Assembly: GCA_012840905.1 (NCBI GenBank)
Contig: DUVT01000046.1
Location: 1-6,385 of the forward strand
Direction: 5' to 3'
Origin: Acholeplasmataceae bacterium
Lineage (GTDB): Bacteria > Bacillota_I > Bacilli_A > ML615J-28 > CAG-698
Length of the DNA: 6,385 nt
The notes under the pieces were generated by a model. It was given only the letters and a program-made list of their open reading frames with translations. It searched no databases and had not been told where the DNA came from. Positions 1-5,126 of this stretch are shown here, in pieces; position 1 is the stretch's first letter, and each line of letters opens with the position of its first letter. Position numbers and translations under genes: made by a program.

Positions 1-217
1 CACCTAAGCTAGCCATTACTTTTTCTACCTTTTCTTGATTTATAAATGATAAAACTAGCTCTTTTTCAGTTTCAGCTAAACCAAAATAAGATAAGATTTT
101 TGAATTAGCTGTACCTTTTGCATAACAAGAAATGTGATAAAACACATTCATTTCATCTAATAGTTTTAAGATTTTTTCCGTGAGATTACGATCACATATC
201 ACTACTAATACTTTCAT
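1..217 (-). CDS. PII-like signalling protein paired with DUF1538 (C-terminus beyond window)
   Basis: Partial gene: 72 codons are visible from ATG at 217 and the frame stays open to the window edge. The product begins MKVLVVICDRNLTEKILKLL, a ferredoxin-like beta-alpha start typical of PII (GlnB/GlnK) proteins, and continues with CYAKGTANSKILSYFGLAET (residues 31-50), resembling the PII-like family found beside DUF1538 genes in Bacillota. PII proteins are cytosolic trimers that bind adenine nucleotides and control a transporter or enzyme by contact. Here the region where classical GlnB has its long T-loop is short and lacks the uridylylated-tyrosine context, so GlnD-type modification is unlikely (inference). 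The gene starts 1 nt after the stop of the DUF1538 gene. Its Shine-Dalgarno AGAGG (228-224) lies within the last codons of that gene, so the two are probably translationally coupled. Ligand and target are unknown; regulation of the neighbouring membrane protein is the obvious guess. Family assignment is fairly sure, function is not. Confidence 0.8.
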   Translation of the reverse strand, partial: MKVLVVICDRNLTEKILKLLDEMNVFYHISCYAKGTANSKILSYFGLAETEKELVLSFINQEKVEKVMASLG

Positions 218-218
218 A

Positions 219-1691
219 TCATACCTCTTTTAATTCGATAATTTCATCTTCAGTTGTATCAGTAACAACATCTTTAGTTTTAACTTTGAAGATTAATCCG
301 AGTACTTGGATTGTAATTAGTGGTGCAAGTAACACAAAGGCAATTACACCAAATCCATTTAATAAAATTTTTGAACCTGTCGCATCACCAGCATATATTA
401 CCTTTGCAGCACCAAGCGCAAATGGAACTAAGAACGTTGATGCTAATGCTCCACTTACTGCAGCTCCTGAGTCAAAAGCAATTGCTGTAAAGATTCTTGG
501 AACAAAAAAAGTTAATACTAAGGCAATTAAATACCCTGGAATTAAGATCCATAATATACTTATATCAAAAACAATTCTTAACATTGCTAGACCAATCGCT
601 AAACTTACACCAATTGATAGTGCTGGAACCATAACTTTCTTACTTATTCGACCATCCGTTACTTCTTGAACTTGGTTAACTAAGACAATTACTGATGGTT
701 CAGCAGAGACAATTACAAAACCAAATAATAAGCCAAAGGGAATCAATAACCATTGATTATCAAAGTTGGCAATAATGTCACCTAACTTACTAGCTACAGG
801 TAAGAAACCTAAATTAGCACCTGCTAGGAATATAACCAAACCTATATATGTTAAGATAAATCCAATAAAGACTCTAATTACACGATTTTTTGAAAATTTA
901 AACGCAAATATTTGAAATATAGTAAAGAATATTGCAAAGGCTATGATTGCTAAACCAATAATTGCAAAATCAAATAATAGGGATGCATCGCCACTTTCCG
1001 TTGAAAATGATGGATTTGGATTTAAAAGTCCAAGAATTAAAATGGCAAACACTGGCCCTAGTGAATTGATCCCAAGCATTCCAAAACTGTCTTCTTCATT
1101 ACGACTACCACGACCTGATGAAATACCAATTCCTAAGGCAACAATAAATGGTACCGCCATAGGTCCAGTTGACAGTGCACCTGAATCAAATGCTACTGGA
1201 ATATACTCTCCCTCAACAAAATAAACAAACCCAAATAAGATTATAAATATTGTAATTAATACAACATTTAATTTAACTTGGAAAACAATTCTTAAAAGTG
1301 CAATGACAATAAAGATTGCAACCCCTCCAGCAACCGCAAATACTAATGTTGCTTTAGGTACCGTACTTGAAAATTGTTCTCCAAGAACCCAGATACCAGG
1401 TTCTGAGACAGTAATCAAGAAACCTACAATTACCCCAACAAAAATTAAGAGGAATAATTTCCTTTTTCTAGTAATATGCGAACCTGTTTCCTCAGCTAAA
1501 AAGAGCATCGATTCATTGGCACCAATTCCAAACAAAACTAATCCTGCCATTAACATCACAGCTCCTAAAGCAAACATTGCAATTTCTTTTGCACCTACTC
1601 CAAGAGCTACTAAGACAATTAAAACTACAAGTGTTAATGGAAGTACAGCTTGAACCGATTCTTTTATTTTTTCTACTAATACTTTATTCAA
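219..1691 (-). CDS. DUF1538 multi-pass membrane protein, two-repeat transporter-like
   Basis: A 490-residue integral membrane protein with about 14 hydrophobic segments by eye, starting near residues 15, 37, 79, 114, 138, 173, 209, 239, 271, 315, 354, 376, 412 and 442. It is an internal duplication. Half one carries SEP (96-98), ALLRIVF (131-137) and PVAFDSGALSTG (165-176). Half two repeats these as SAEP (329-332), AMLRIVF (369-375) and AIAFDSGAAVSG (403-414). Such twofold repeats with a conserved Glu and Asp in each half are typical of secondary transporters, and DUF1538 is the family I recognise; its substrate is not established. The start is TTG at 1691: AAAAGGAG (1706-1699) lies 7 nt upstream and there is no ATG near the N-terminus. 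The acidic tail (TEDEIIELKEV) should be cytosolic and could be a docking site for the PII-like protein encoded 1 nt downstream (inference). The pair has its own promoter upstream. Confidence 0.88.
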   Translation of the reverse strand: MNKVLVEKIKESVQAVLPLTLVVLIVLVALGVGAKEIAMFALGAVMLMAGLVLFGIGANESMLFLAEETGSHITRKRKLFLLIFVGVIVGFLITVSEPGIWVLGEQFSSTVPKATLVFAVAGGVAIFIVIALLRIVFQVKLNVVLITIFIILFGFVYFVEGEYIPVAFDSGALSTGPMAVPFIVALGIGISSGRGSRNEEDSFGMLGINSLGPVFAILILGLLNPNPSFSTESGDASLLFDFAIIGLAIIAFAIFFTIFQIFAFKFSKNRVIRVFIGFILTYIGLVIFLAGANLGFLPVASKLGDIIANFDNQWLLIPFGLLFGFVIVSAEPSVIVLVNQVQEVTDGRISKKVMVPALSIGVSLAIGLAMLRIVFDISILWILIPGYLIALVLTFFVPRIFTAIAFDSGAAVSGALASTFLVPFALGAAKVIYAGDATGSKILLNGFGVIAFVLLAPLITIQVLGLIFKVKTKDVVTDTTEDEIIELKEV

Positions 1692-1698
1692 TATCTTA

Positions 1699-1706
1699 CT
1701 CCTTTT
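1699..1706 (-). promoter_or_regulatory. Shine-Dalgarno fixing the TTG start of the DUF1538 gene
   Basis: AAAAGGAG is followed by a 7-nt spacer and then TTG at 1691-1689. The spacing is optimal and no in-frame ATG competes, which supports the unusual TTG initiation. Confidence 0.75.
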
Positions 1707-1744
1707 CTTCTATATTTTTTTATTTTTAGAACATCTATTTTTTC

Positions 1745-1771
1745 AAACTATTATAACATACCTAATAGTTT
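1745..1771. repeat. Perfect 9-bp inverted repeat inside the DUF1538 promoter (candidate operator)
   Basis: AAACTATTA (1745-1753) and TAATAGTTT (1763-1771) are perfect reverse complements separated by 9 bp. The first arm overlaps the -10 and the second fills the spacer up to the -35. The placement is upstream of the expected transcription start, so it cannot act as an RNA hairpin from this promoter; a dimeric repressor site is the natural reading. The binding protein is unknown, and A+T-rich sequence makes chance palindromes more likely. Confidence 0.45.
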
Positions 1772-1777
1772 TTTCAA
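1750..1777 (-). promoter_or_regulatory. SigA-type promoter of the DUF1538/PII-like operon
   Basis: On the minus strand there is TTGAAA (1777-1772, -35), a 16-nt spacer, and TATAAT (1755-1750, a perfect -10) preceded by TG one base upstream (TGTTATAAT, an extended -10). Transcription would start near 1743, giving a leader of about 50 nt before the TTG start. It lies just downstream of the spoVM terminator, so the DUF1538 unit is transcribed independently of the ribosome-maintenance operon. Confidence 0.8.
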
Positions 1778-1808
1778 ATAGATATAATTTTAAGTTGTAT
1801 CATAATTT

Positions 1809-1844
1809 AAAAAAGCCTGATTAGTTAATAAATCAAGCTTTTTT
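1809..1844 (-). terminator. Intrinsic terminator after spoVM
   Basis: On the minus strand, AAAAAAGCTTGATT, an 8-nt loop and AATCAGGCTTTTTT form a 14-bp stem with a single G-U wobble, ending in a run of T. It ends the thiN/spoVM transcript before the DUF1538 promoter. The A/T tracts on both sides mean it could also work on the plus strand, although no plus-strand gene points into it. The 5' arm overlaps the last codons and stop of spoVM. Confidence 0.88.
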
Positions 1845-1928
1845 TGTTTTTCCGCCACCAAATAGTGCTAAAATTTTACTTACAATAAATGATAAAAATC
1901 TAGGTAATCTTATTACATAAAATCTCAT
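1833..1928 (-). CDS. spoVM: SpoVM, small forespore-membrane amphipathic helix protein (31 aa)
   Basis: A 31-residue protein beginning MRFYVIRLPRFLSFIVSKIL. From memory of B. subtilis SpoVM (26 aa, MKFYTIKLPKF at the N-terminus), it aligns without gaps over the first 23 residues with about half identical. It keeps F3, Y4, I6, L8, P9, F11, L12, I15, V16, L20 and F23, and conserves basic charge at 2, 7 and 10 as Arg for Lys. SpoVM is synthesised in the mother cell, inserts shallowly in the convex outer forespore membrane and anchors SpoIVA for coat assembly; Pro9 matters for that targeting. Position supports the call: spoVM also follows thiN in B. subtilis. The chosen start is ATG 1928, 6 nt after GAGGG (1939-1935); the in-frame ATG at 1934 touches that SD. 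Oddities: Ser-Phe replaces the Gly-Gly at 13-14, and there is a longer Gly/Lys-rich tail (GGGKTKKA). Whether the organism sporulates is not shown here. Confidence 0.87.
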   Translation of the reverse strand: MRFYVIRLPRFLSFIVSKILALFGGGKTKKA

Positions 1929-1963
1929 ATTCATCCCTCAATTCTATTTTATTATATGAGATT
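1921..1963 (-). promoter_or_regulatory. Inverted repeat that can sequester the spoVM start codon
   Basis: AATCTCATAT (minus strand 1963-1954) and ATATGAGATT (1930-1921) are perfect 10-bp reverse complements separated by 23 nt. In an mRNA that starts upstream, for example read-through from thiN, they would pair into a hairpin holding the AUG of spoVM (1928-1926) in the stem, with the Shine-Dalgarno GAGGG in the loop. An mRNA starting near 1944 from the local promoter would lack the 5' arm and stay open. Only two of the ten pairs are G-C, so stability is modest. Confidence 0.5.
1935..1940 (-). promoter_or_regulatory. Shine-Dalgarno of spoVM, deciding the start
   Basis: TGAGGG (1940-1935) lies 6 nt before ATG 1928. 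The other in-frame ATG at 1934 directly abuts it and would have no spacer, so translation should begin at 1928 with MRFY as in known SpoVM proteins. Confidence 0.75.
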
Positions 1964-1979
1964 AAGTTAAGATTTAGAC
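1951..1979 (-). promoter_or_regulatory. Candidate promoter of spoVM
   Basis: CATATAAT (1958-1951) lies 23 nt before the spoVM ATG. It differs at one base from the SigE -10 consensus CATACAAT and also contains a SigA-perfect TATAAT. Upstream, GTCTAAAT (1979-1972) is a partial match to the SigE -35 element at a 13-nt spacing; no good SigA -35 is visible. B. subtilis spoVM is SigE-dependent (established), which makes this reading attractive, but in A+T-rich DNA the match alone is weak. The predicted start near 1944 leaves a leader of only about 15 nt. Confidence 0.4.
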
Positions 1980-2587
1980 TATTTAGTTTCAAACAAAAAT
2001 AATCGCTTGTTATTTAATTCTATTTCGCCATAGTTTTCAAGGATTTCATTACTTAAACCTAAGTTTTCATATTTGTTTAATAAGTAATTATTTAACTCAT
2101 ATTTAAATCCTTTTAGAGTTATTCTTACACCATCATCAATTGCAAAGAACGAAACATAATCATAATCACTCTTTTCAACTCTAAAGTTTTCAGAAATTAC
2201 TCTAATACGGTTTTGTTTGTTAATTACCCAAATATTCAAATCACTATACTTAGCAAGCACATTTAATATTGCTTGGTAATGATCTAATCTTCCCCCTGTA
2301 GCGTTATAGATTTCAATTCTTTCAAAGTCTAAATCTTTTATTTCCATTATTGCTAGTTCTAAATCACCGTAATCTTTTTCCTTTGGGAAGACCCGAATCT
2401 TATTACAGTGCATTACAACCTCTTCAATATTACAAGAATCAAAATCACCAACAGCCAAATCTATTTTTTTATCTAATCTTAAGATTTCATAGATTCCGCC
2501 ATCCACACCTACTAACATTTCATTTTCATCTGGTTTATATAAATCTTTAAATTCATTAAATCCAGAACATACAACTTTTATTATCAT
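1979..2587 (-). CDS. thiN: Thiamine pyrophosphokinase (thiamin diphosphokinase)
   Basis: A 202-residue cytosolic enzyme that transfers pyrophosphate from ATP to thiamine, giving thiamine diphosphate, the salvage route to this cofactor. N-terminal catalytic domain: LVGVDGGIYEIL (25-36), the signature GDFDS (47-51), FPKEKDYGDLELA (67-79) and the thiamine/ATP motif ATGGRLDH (96-103). The C-terminal beta domain has the typical ITLKGFKYELNN (156-167) followed by GLSNE (177-181). The length is normal for bacterial ThiN. The KDxTDxE motif has Gly at position 74 where the family has Thr. The ATG at 2587 overlaps the rpe stop as ATGA. The only SD-like sequence, AGAAGGA (2605-2599), is 11 nt upstream, so initiation probably relies on coupling to rpe. 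The partner product of rpe feeds transketolase, which needs thiamine diphosphate, so the pairing is metabolically sensible (inference). Confidence 0.93.
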   Translation of the reverse strand: MIIKVVCSGFNEFKDLYKPDENEMLVGVDGGIYEILRLDKKIDLAVGDFDSCNIEEVVMHCNKIRVFPKEKDYGDLELAIMEIKDLDFERIEIYNATGGRLDHYQAILNVLAKYSDLNIWVINKQNRIRVISENFRVEKSDYDYVSFFAIDDGVRITLKGFKYELNNYLLNKYENLGLSNEILENYGEIELNNKRLFLFETK

Positions 2588-3228
2588 AAATTTAATAATC
2601 CTTCTATTGTTTTAGATCGATCCTTGGAAGCAAAAATATATGTCCCTGCAACTAATACTTCAACACCAGCGTTCACACACTGTTTTGCAGTTTCATCATT
2701 TATGCCACCATCTACTTCGATTAAGTACTTATAATTATTTTTCTTCTTTTTATCACTTAAATACTTGATTTTTTCTAAAGCACTAGGAATAAACTTTTGC
2801 CCACCAAAACCTGGTTCAACACTCATGACTAAAACTAAATCTAGTAAAGAAAGATACTCATCAAGTACTTCTACTTTTGTATTTGGTTTGATTGAAATTC
2901 CAACTTTACAACCTAAACTTTTTATATGATTAATTACATCTTTTACATCTTCTACAGCCTCATAGTGAAATGTAAGATAATCAGCACCAGCATCAATAAA
3001 GGCTTTTGCATAAAACTTTGGATCACTAATCATTAAGTGAACATCAAAAACTGCATCTACTTTACCTTTTAAGTTTTTATATATTACTGGTCCTAAAGTA
3101 ATGTTAGGAACAAAATGACCGTCCATAACATCGATGTGTAAAAATTGGGCTCCACAATCAACAACTTCTCTTGCTTCTTTTTCCAAATTTGAAAAATCAC
3201 AAGCAAGTAGGGAAGGAGCTACTATCAT
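2584..3228 (-). CDS. rpe: Ribulose-phosphate 3-epimerase
   Basis: A 214-residue TIM-barrel enzyme interconverting D-ribulose 5-phosphate and D-xylulose 5-phosphate in the pentose phosphate pathway. All signatures are present: APSLLACDF with Ser6 at the start; HIDVMDGHFVPN (31-42), with His31 and Asp33 as metal ligands and Asp33 as acid/base; DVHLM with His64; VMSVEPGFGGQKF (134-146), the phosphate-proximal loop; EVDGGI with Asp173 as second catalytic acid/base; and AGTYIF near the C-terminal phosphate site. Length is slightly short of the usual 215-225 but nothing is missing. Start ATG 3228 follows AGGAGG (3242-3237) with 8-nt spacing, and the SD overlaps the rsgA stop codon. The gene lies 12 nt after rsgA and overlaps thiN by 4 nt. 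Assignment is secure; allulose epimerases share the fold but the motifs here are those of Rpe. Confidence 0.97.
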   Translation of the reverse strand: MIVAPSLLACDFSNLEKEAREVVDCGAQFLHIDVMDGHFVPNITLGPVIYKNLKGKVDAVFDVHLMISDPKFYAKAFIDAGADYLTFHYEAVEDVKDVINHIKSLGCKVGISIKPNTKVEVLDEYLSLLDLVLVMSVEPGFGGQKFIPSALEKIKYLSDKKKKNNYKYLIEVDGGINDETAKQCVNAGVEVLVAGTYIFASKDRSKTIEGLLNL

Positions 3229-3240
3229 TAATATTTCCTC

Positions 3241-4104
3241 CTAATATCTATTTTTTATGTTTTCTTCTACTTCTTTTTTAAATAATAAATAATTATCATA
3301 TCTGCTTTTTAAAATCTTTTCATTTTCAACTAAGCGCTTAACTTCACATCCAGGTTCATTAACATGAAGGCAGCCTTTAAATTTACAATTTTCACTTGCC
3401 TCAAAAAACTCAATGAAGGAATGAGAAAATGATAATAAATCTTCAAACTCAAAATCGGCATTTCCAAAACCTGGTGTATCAGCTATCCAACCATCTCCAA
3501 TTCTATGTAATTCTGTATGCCTAGTGGTATGTTTTCCTCTACCTAGGGCATGAGAAATTTCTTGGGTTTTTAATTCTAAAGTTGGATCAAATAAGTTTAA
3601 TAAGCTACTTTTTCCTGCACCACTTTGCCCAGCAAAGACAGAAATGCTGTTTTTAAATTCGTTAAGTAAATAACTATTATCTTGAAATTTACTTGTTTTA
3701 TAGACTTTATAACCGATTTTTTGATAGTAATTACTAATCTTTTCAAACTCGCTTAAATCATTAAGTAAATCAATTTTTGAAAAGACAATAATACTTTCAA
3801 TTTCATTATACTCTAAGATTGCAAGCATTCTATCTAATAAATTTAAATTTAAATCTGGTTCTTTTACAGGAAAAATCAAAAACATTTTATCGACATTGCT
3901 TACAAATGGTCGAATTAGATCGTTCTTCCTTGGCAGTAGTTCCATTATTATTCGGTTTTCAGGATCAATAATAACCCTGTCACCAACCTTTGGAGAGATC
4001 TCATTTAATCTAAAAGTCCCCCTAGGTTTACAAACATATGTTTGCTTATCTTCAGTAACTACTGTATAGTCGCCACTTATTAATTTAATAATTAAGCCTT
4101 GCAT
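3241..4104 (-). CDS. rsgA: Ribosome small-subunit-dependent GTPase A
   Basis: A 287-residue circularly permuted GTPase that checks late 30S subunit maturation near the decoding centre; its GTPase activity is stimulated by the 30S subunit (YjeQ/CpgA family). An N-terminal OB-fold (about residues 1-65) is followed by a permuted G domain: G4 as SKID (109-112, Ser in place of the Asn of NKxD, common in this family), G1 AGQSGAGKSS (158-167), the HTTRHT switch region (192-197) and G3 DTPGFG (209-214). A C-terminal zinc module CX4CXHX5C follows with Cys240, Cys245, His247 and Cys253. Start ATG 4104 is preceded 4 nt upstream by a full AGGAGG and overlaps the end of rlmN by 13 nt. In B. subtilis this protein is a substrate of the kinase PrkC, whose gene normally lies just upstream; here that gene is absent from the locus. 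Assignment is secure. Confidence 0.97.
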   Translation of the reverse strand: MQGLIIKLISGDYTVVTEDKQTYVCKPRGTFRLNEISPKVGDRVIIDPENRIIMELLPRKNDLIRPFVSNVDKMFLIFPVKEPDLNLNLLDRMLAILEYNEIESIIVFSKIDLLNDLSEFEKISNYYQKIGYKVYKTSKFQDNSYLLNEFKNSISVFAGQSGAGKSSLLNLFDPTLELKTQEISHALGRGKHTTRHTELHRIGDGWIADTPGFGNADFEFEDLLSFSHSFIEFFEASENCKFKGCLHVNEPGCEVKRLVENEKILKSRYDNYLLFKKEVEENIKNRY

Positions 4105-5126
4105 CGTACCTCCTTTAATCTAAGTTGACCACAAGCTGCATCGATATCATGTCCTTGTTCTTTTCTTAATGTTACATTAATTCCATTTTTCTTTAAATAA
4201 TCATAAAATTTAAGAGTTTGTTCTTTTGTAGAACGCATAAAAAAATTTGTATCATTATACGGAATTAAGTTAACATAAGCATTTTTATTTTTTATTAATT
4301 CTACTAAATTATTAGCATCTTCTAAAGTATCATTAATATCTTTTAATAATATATATTCAAATGTTATTCTTCGGTTAGTTTTTTCAATATAGTAATCAAG
4401 AGCATCCATTAAATCCTTAATGTTATATGCTTTATTAATTTTCATATATTTACTACGCTTTACATCATCTGCAAAGTGTAAGGAAATTGCTAAGTTAACT
4501 TGCAGTGGAAACTCTGCAAACTCATATATCTTTGGAACAATCCCACAAGTTGAAACTGTAATATGACGACTGCCAATTTGTAAACCTTTAGGATAATTGA
4601 CAATCTTTAAAAACTCAATTACATTTTCATAATTATCAAATGGTTCACCAATTCCCATTAAAACAATATGACTTACTCTTTTACCTTCTTCTTTTAGTCT
4701 TCTATCTACTTCTAAAACTTGTAAGACCATTTCAGCGGTAGTAAGGTTTCTTTGTTTTTTGATTAAGCCGCTTGCACAAAAGCTACAGCCCATATTACAG
4801 CCCGCTTGAGTTGTAATACAAACAGAGTAACCATAATTATGTTTCATTAACACTGTTTCAATTAAAACCTTATCTTCTAAACCAAATAAATATTTAATTG
4901 TTCCATCAATAGATCTTTGTTCTCTAACTACATCTAAACTAGAAATGGAAAAGTCTTTACTTAACTCTTCTCTTAATTCTATTTTTAAATTAGTTATTTC
5001 AAAGAAATCTTTTACTTGTTGTTTATATAGTGCTTCAAACACTTGGGTTGAACGATATTTTGTTAACCCTTTATTTAAAAAGTATGTATCTAATTTTTCT
5101 CTTGAATAATTATAAATTGAATTCAT
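4092..5126 (-). CDS. rlmN: 23S rRNA (A2503-C2)/tRNA (A37-C2) methyltransferase, radical SAM
   Basis: A 344-residue iron-sulfur enzyme that methylates C2 of adenosine 2503 in 23S rRNA and, in some bacteria, A37 of tRNAs. Numbering from one codon upstream of the ATG, the radical-SAM cluster ligands CX3CX2C are Cys111, Cys115 and Cys118 (QAGCNMGCSFCASG). The methyl-carrying Cys333 sits in AACGQLR, and Cys104 seven residues before the cluster matches E. coli Cys118, which resolves the protein-RNA adduct. The SAM-binding GEP is at 161-163 and the ISLH strand at 215-218. The start ATG at 5126 overlaps the rsmB stop as TGATG. AGGA (5137-5134) gives it 7-nt spacing, against 4 nt for the in-frame TTG at 5129, so ATG is preferred. 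The presence of both special cysteines and the standard rRNA operon context argue for RlmN over the resistance paralogue Cfr. Length is typical. Confidence 0.96.
   Translation of the reverse strand: MNSIYNYSREKLDTYFLNKGLTKYRSTQVFEALYKQQVKDFFEITNLKIELREELSKDFSISSLDVVREQRSIDGTIKYLFGLEDKVLIETVLMKHNYGYSVCITTQAGCNMGCSFCASGLIKKQRNLTTAEMVLQVLEVDRRLKEEGKRVSHIVLMGIGEPFDNYENVIEFLKIVNYPKGLQIGSRHITVSTCGIVPKIYEFAEFPLQVNLAISLHFADDVKRSKYMKINKAYNIKDLMDALDYYIEKTNRRITFEYILLKDINDTLEDANNLVELIKNKNAYVNLIPYNDTNFFMRSTKEQTLKFYDYLKKNGINVTLRKEQGHDIDAACGQLRLKEVRCKA
4109..4114 (-). promoter_or_regulatory. Perfect Shine-Dalgarno of rsgA inside rlmN
   Basis: AGGAGG lies within the penultimate codons of rlmN, 4 nt from the rsgA ATG at 4104. 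A full consensus match with short spacing inside the upstream coding region allows efficient re-initiation or independent entry in the 13-nt rlmN/rsgA overlap. Confidence 0.8.

Noticed and set aside
286..669. Plus-strand open frame of 127 codons, with two others at 943-1224 and 1303-1653
   Set aside because: All lie antisense within the DUF1538 gene, lack recognisable domains, and are rich in Pro/Ala/Lys/Thr as expected from the complement of membrane-protein codons.
1692..1743. Riboswitch or leader structure before the DUF1538 gene
   Set aside because: The leader is only about 50 nt, A-rich and without a meaningful stem; a two-codon ATG-TTC-TAA frame at 1734-1726 has no Shine-Dalgarno.
1932..1934. 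Upstream ATG as spoVM start (MNMRFY...)
   Set aside because: It abuts the Shine-Dalgarno with no spacer, and known SpoVM proteins begin at the equivalent of the second Met.
2350..2550. Plus-strand open frame of 66 codons
   Set aside because: Antisense to thiN, with a composition rich in His, Leu, Phe and Tyr, and no family resemblance.
2588..2640. TPP riboswitch upstream of thiN
   Set aside because: The thiN start overlaps rpe and there is no intergenic leader or THI-box-like sequence.
4092..5126. Cfr-type antibiotic resistance methyltransferase
   Set aside because: The gene lies in the conserved housekeeping order between rsmB and rsgA and has RlmN-type sequence throughout.
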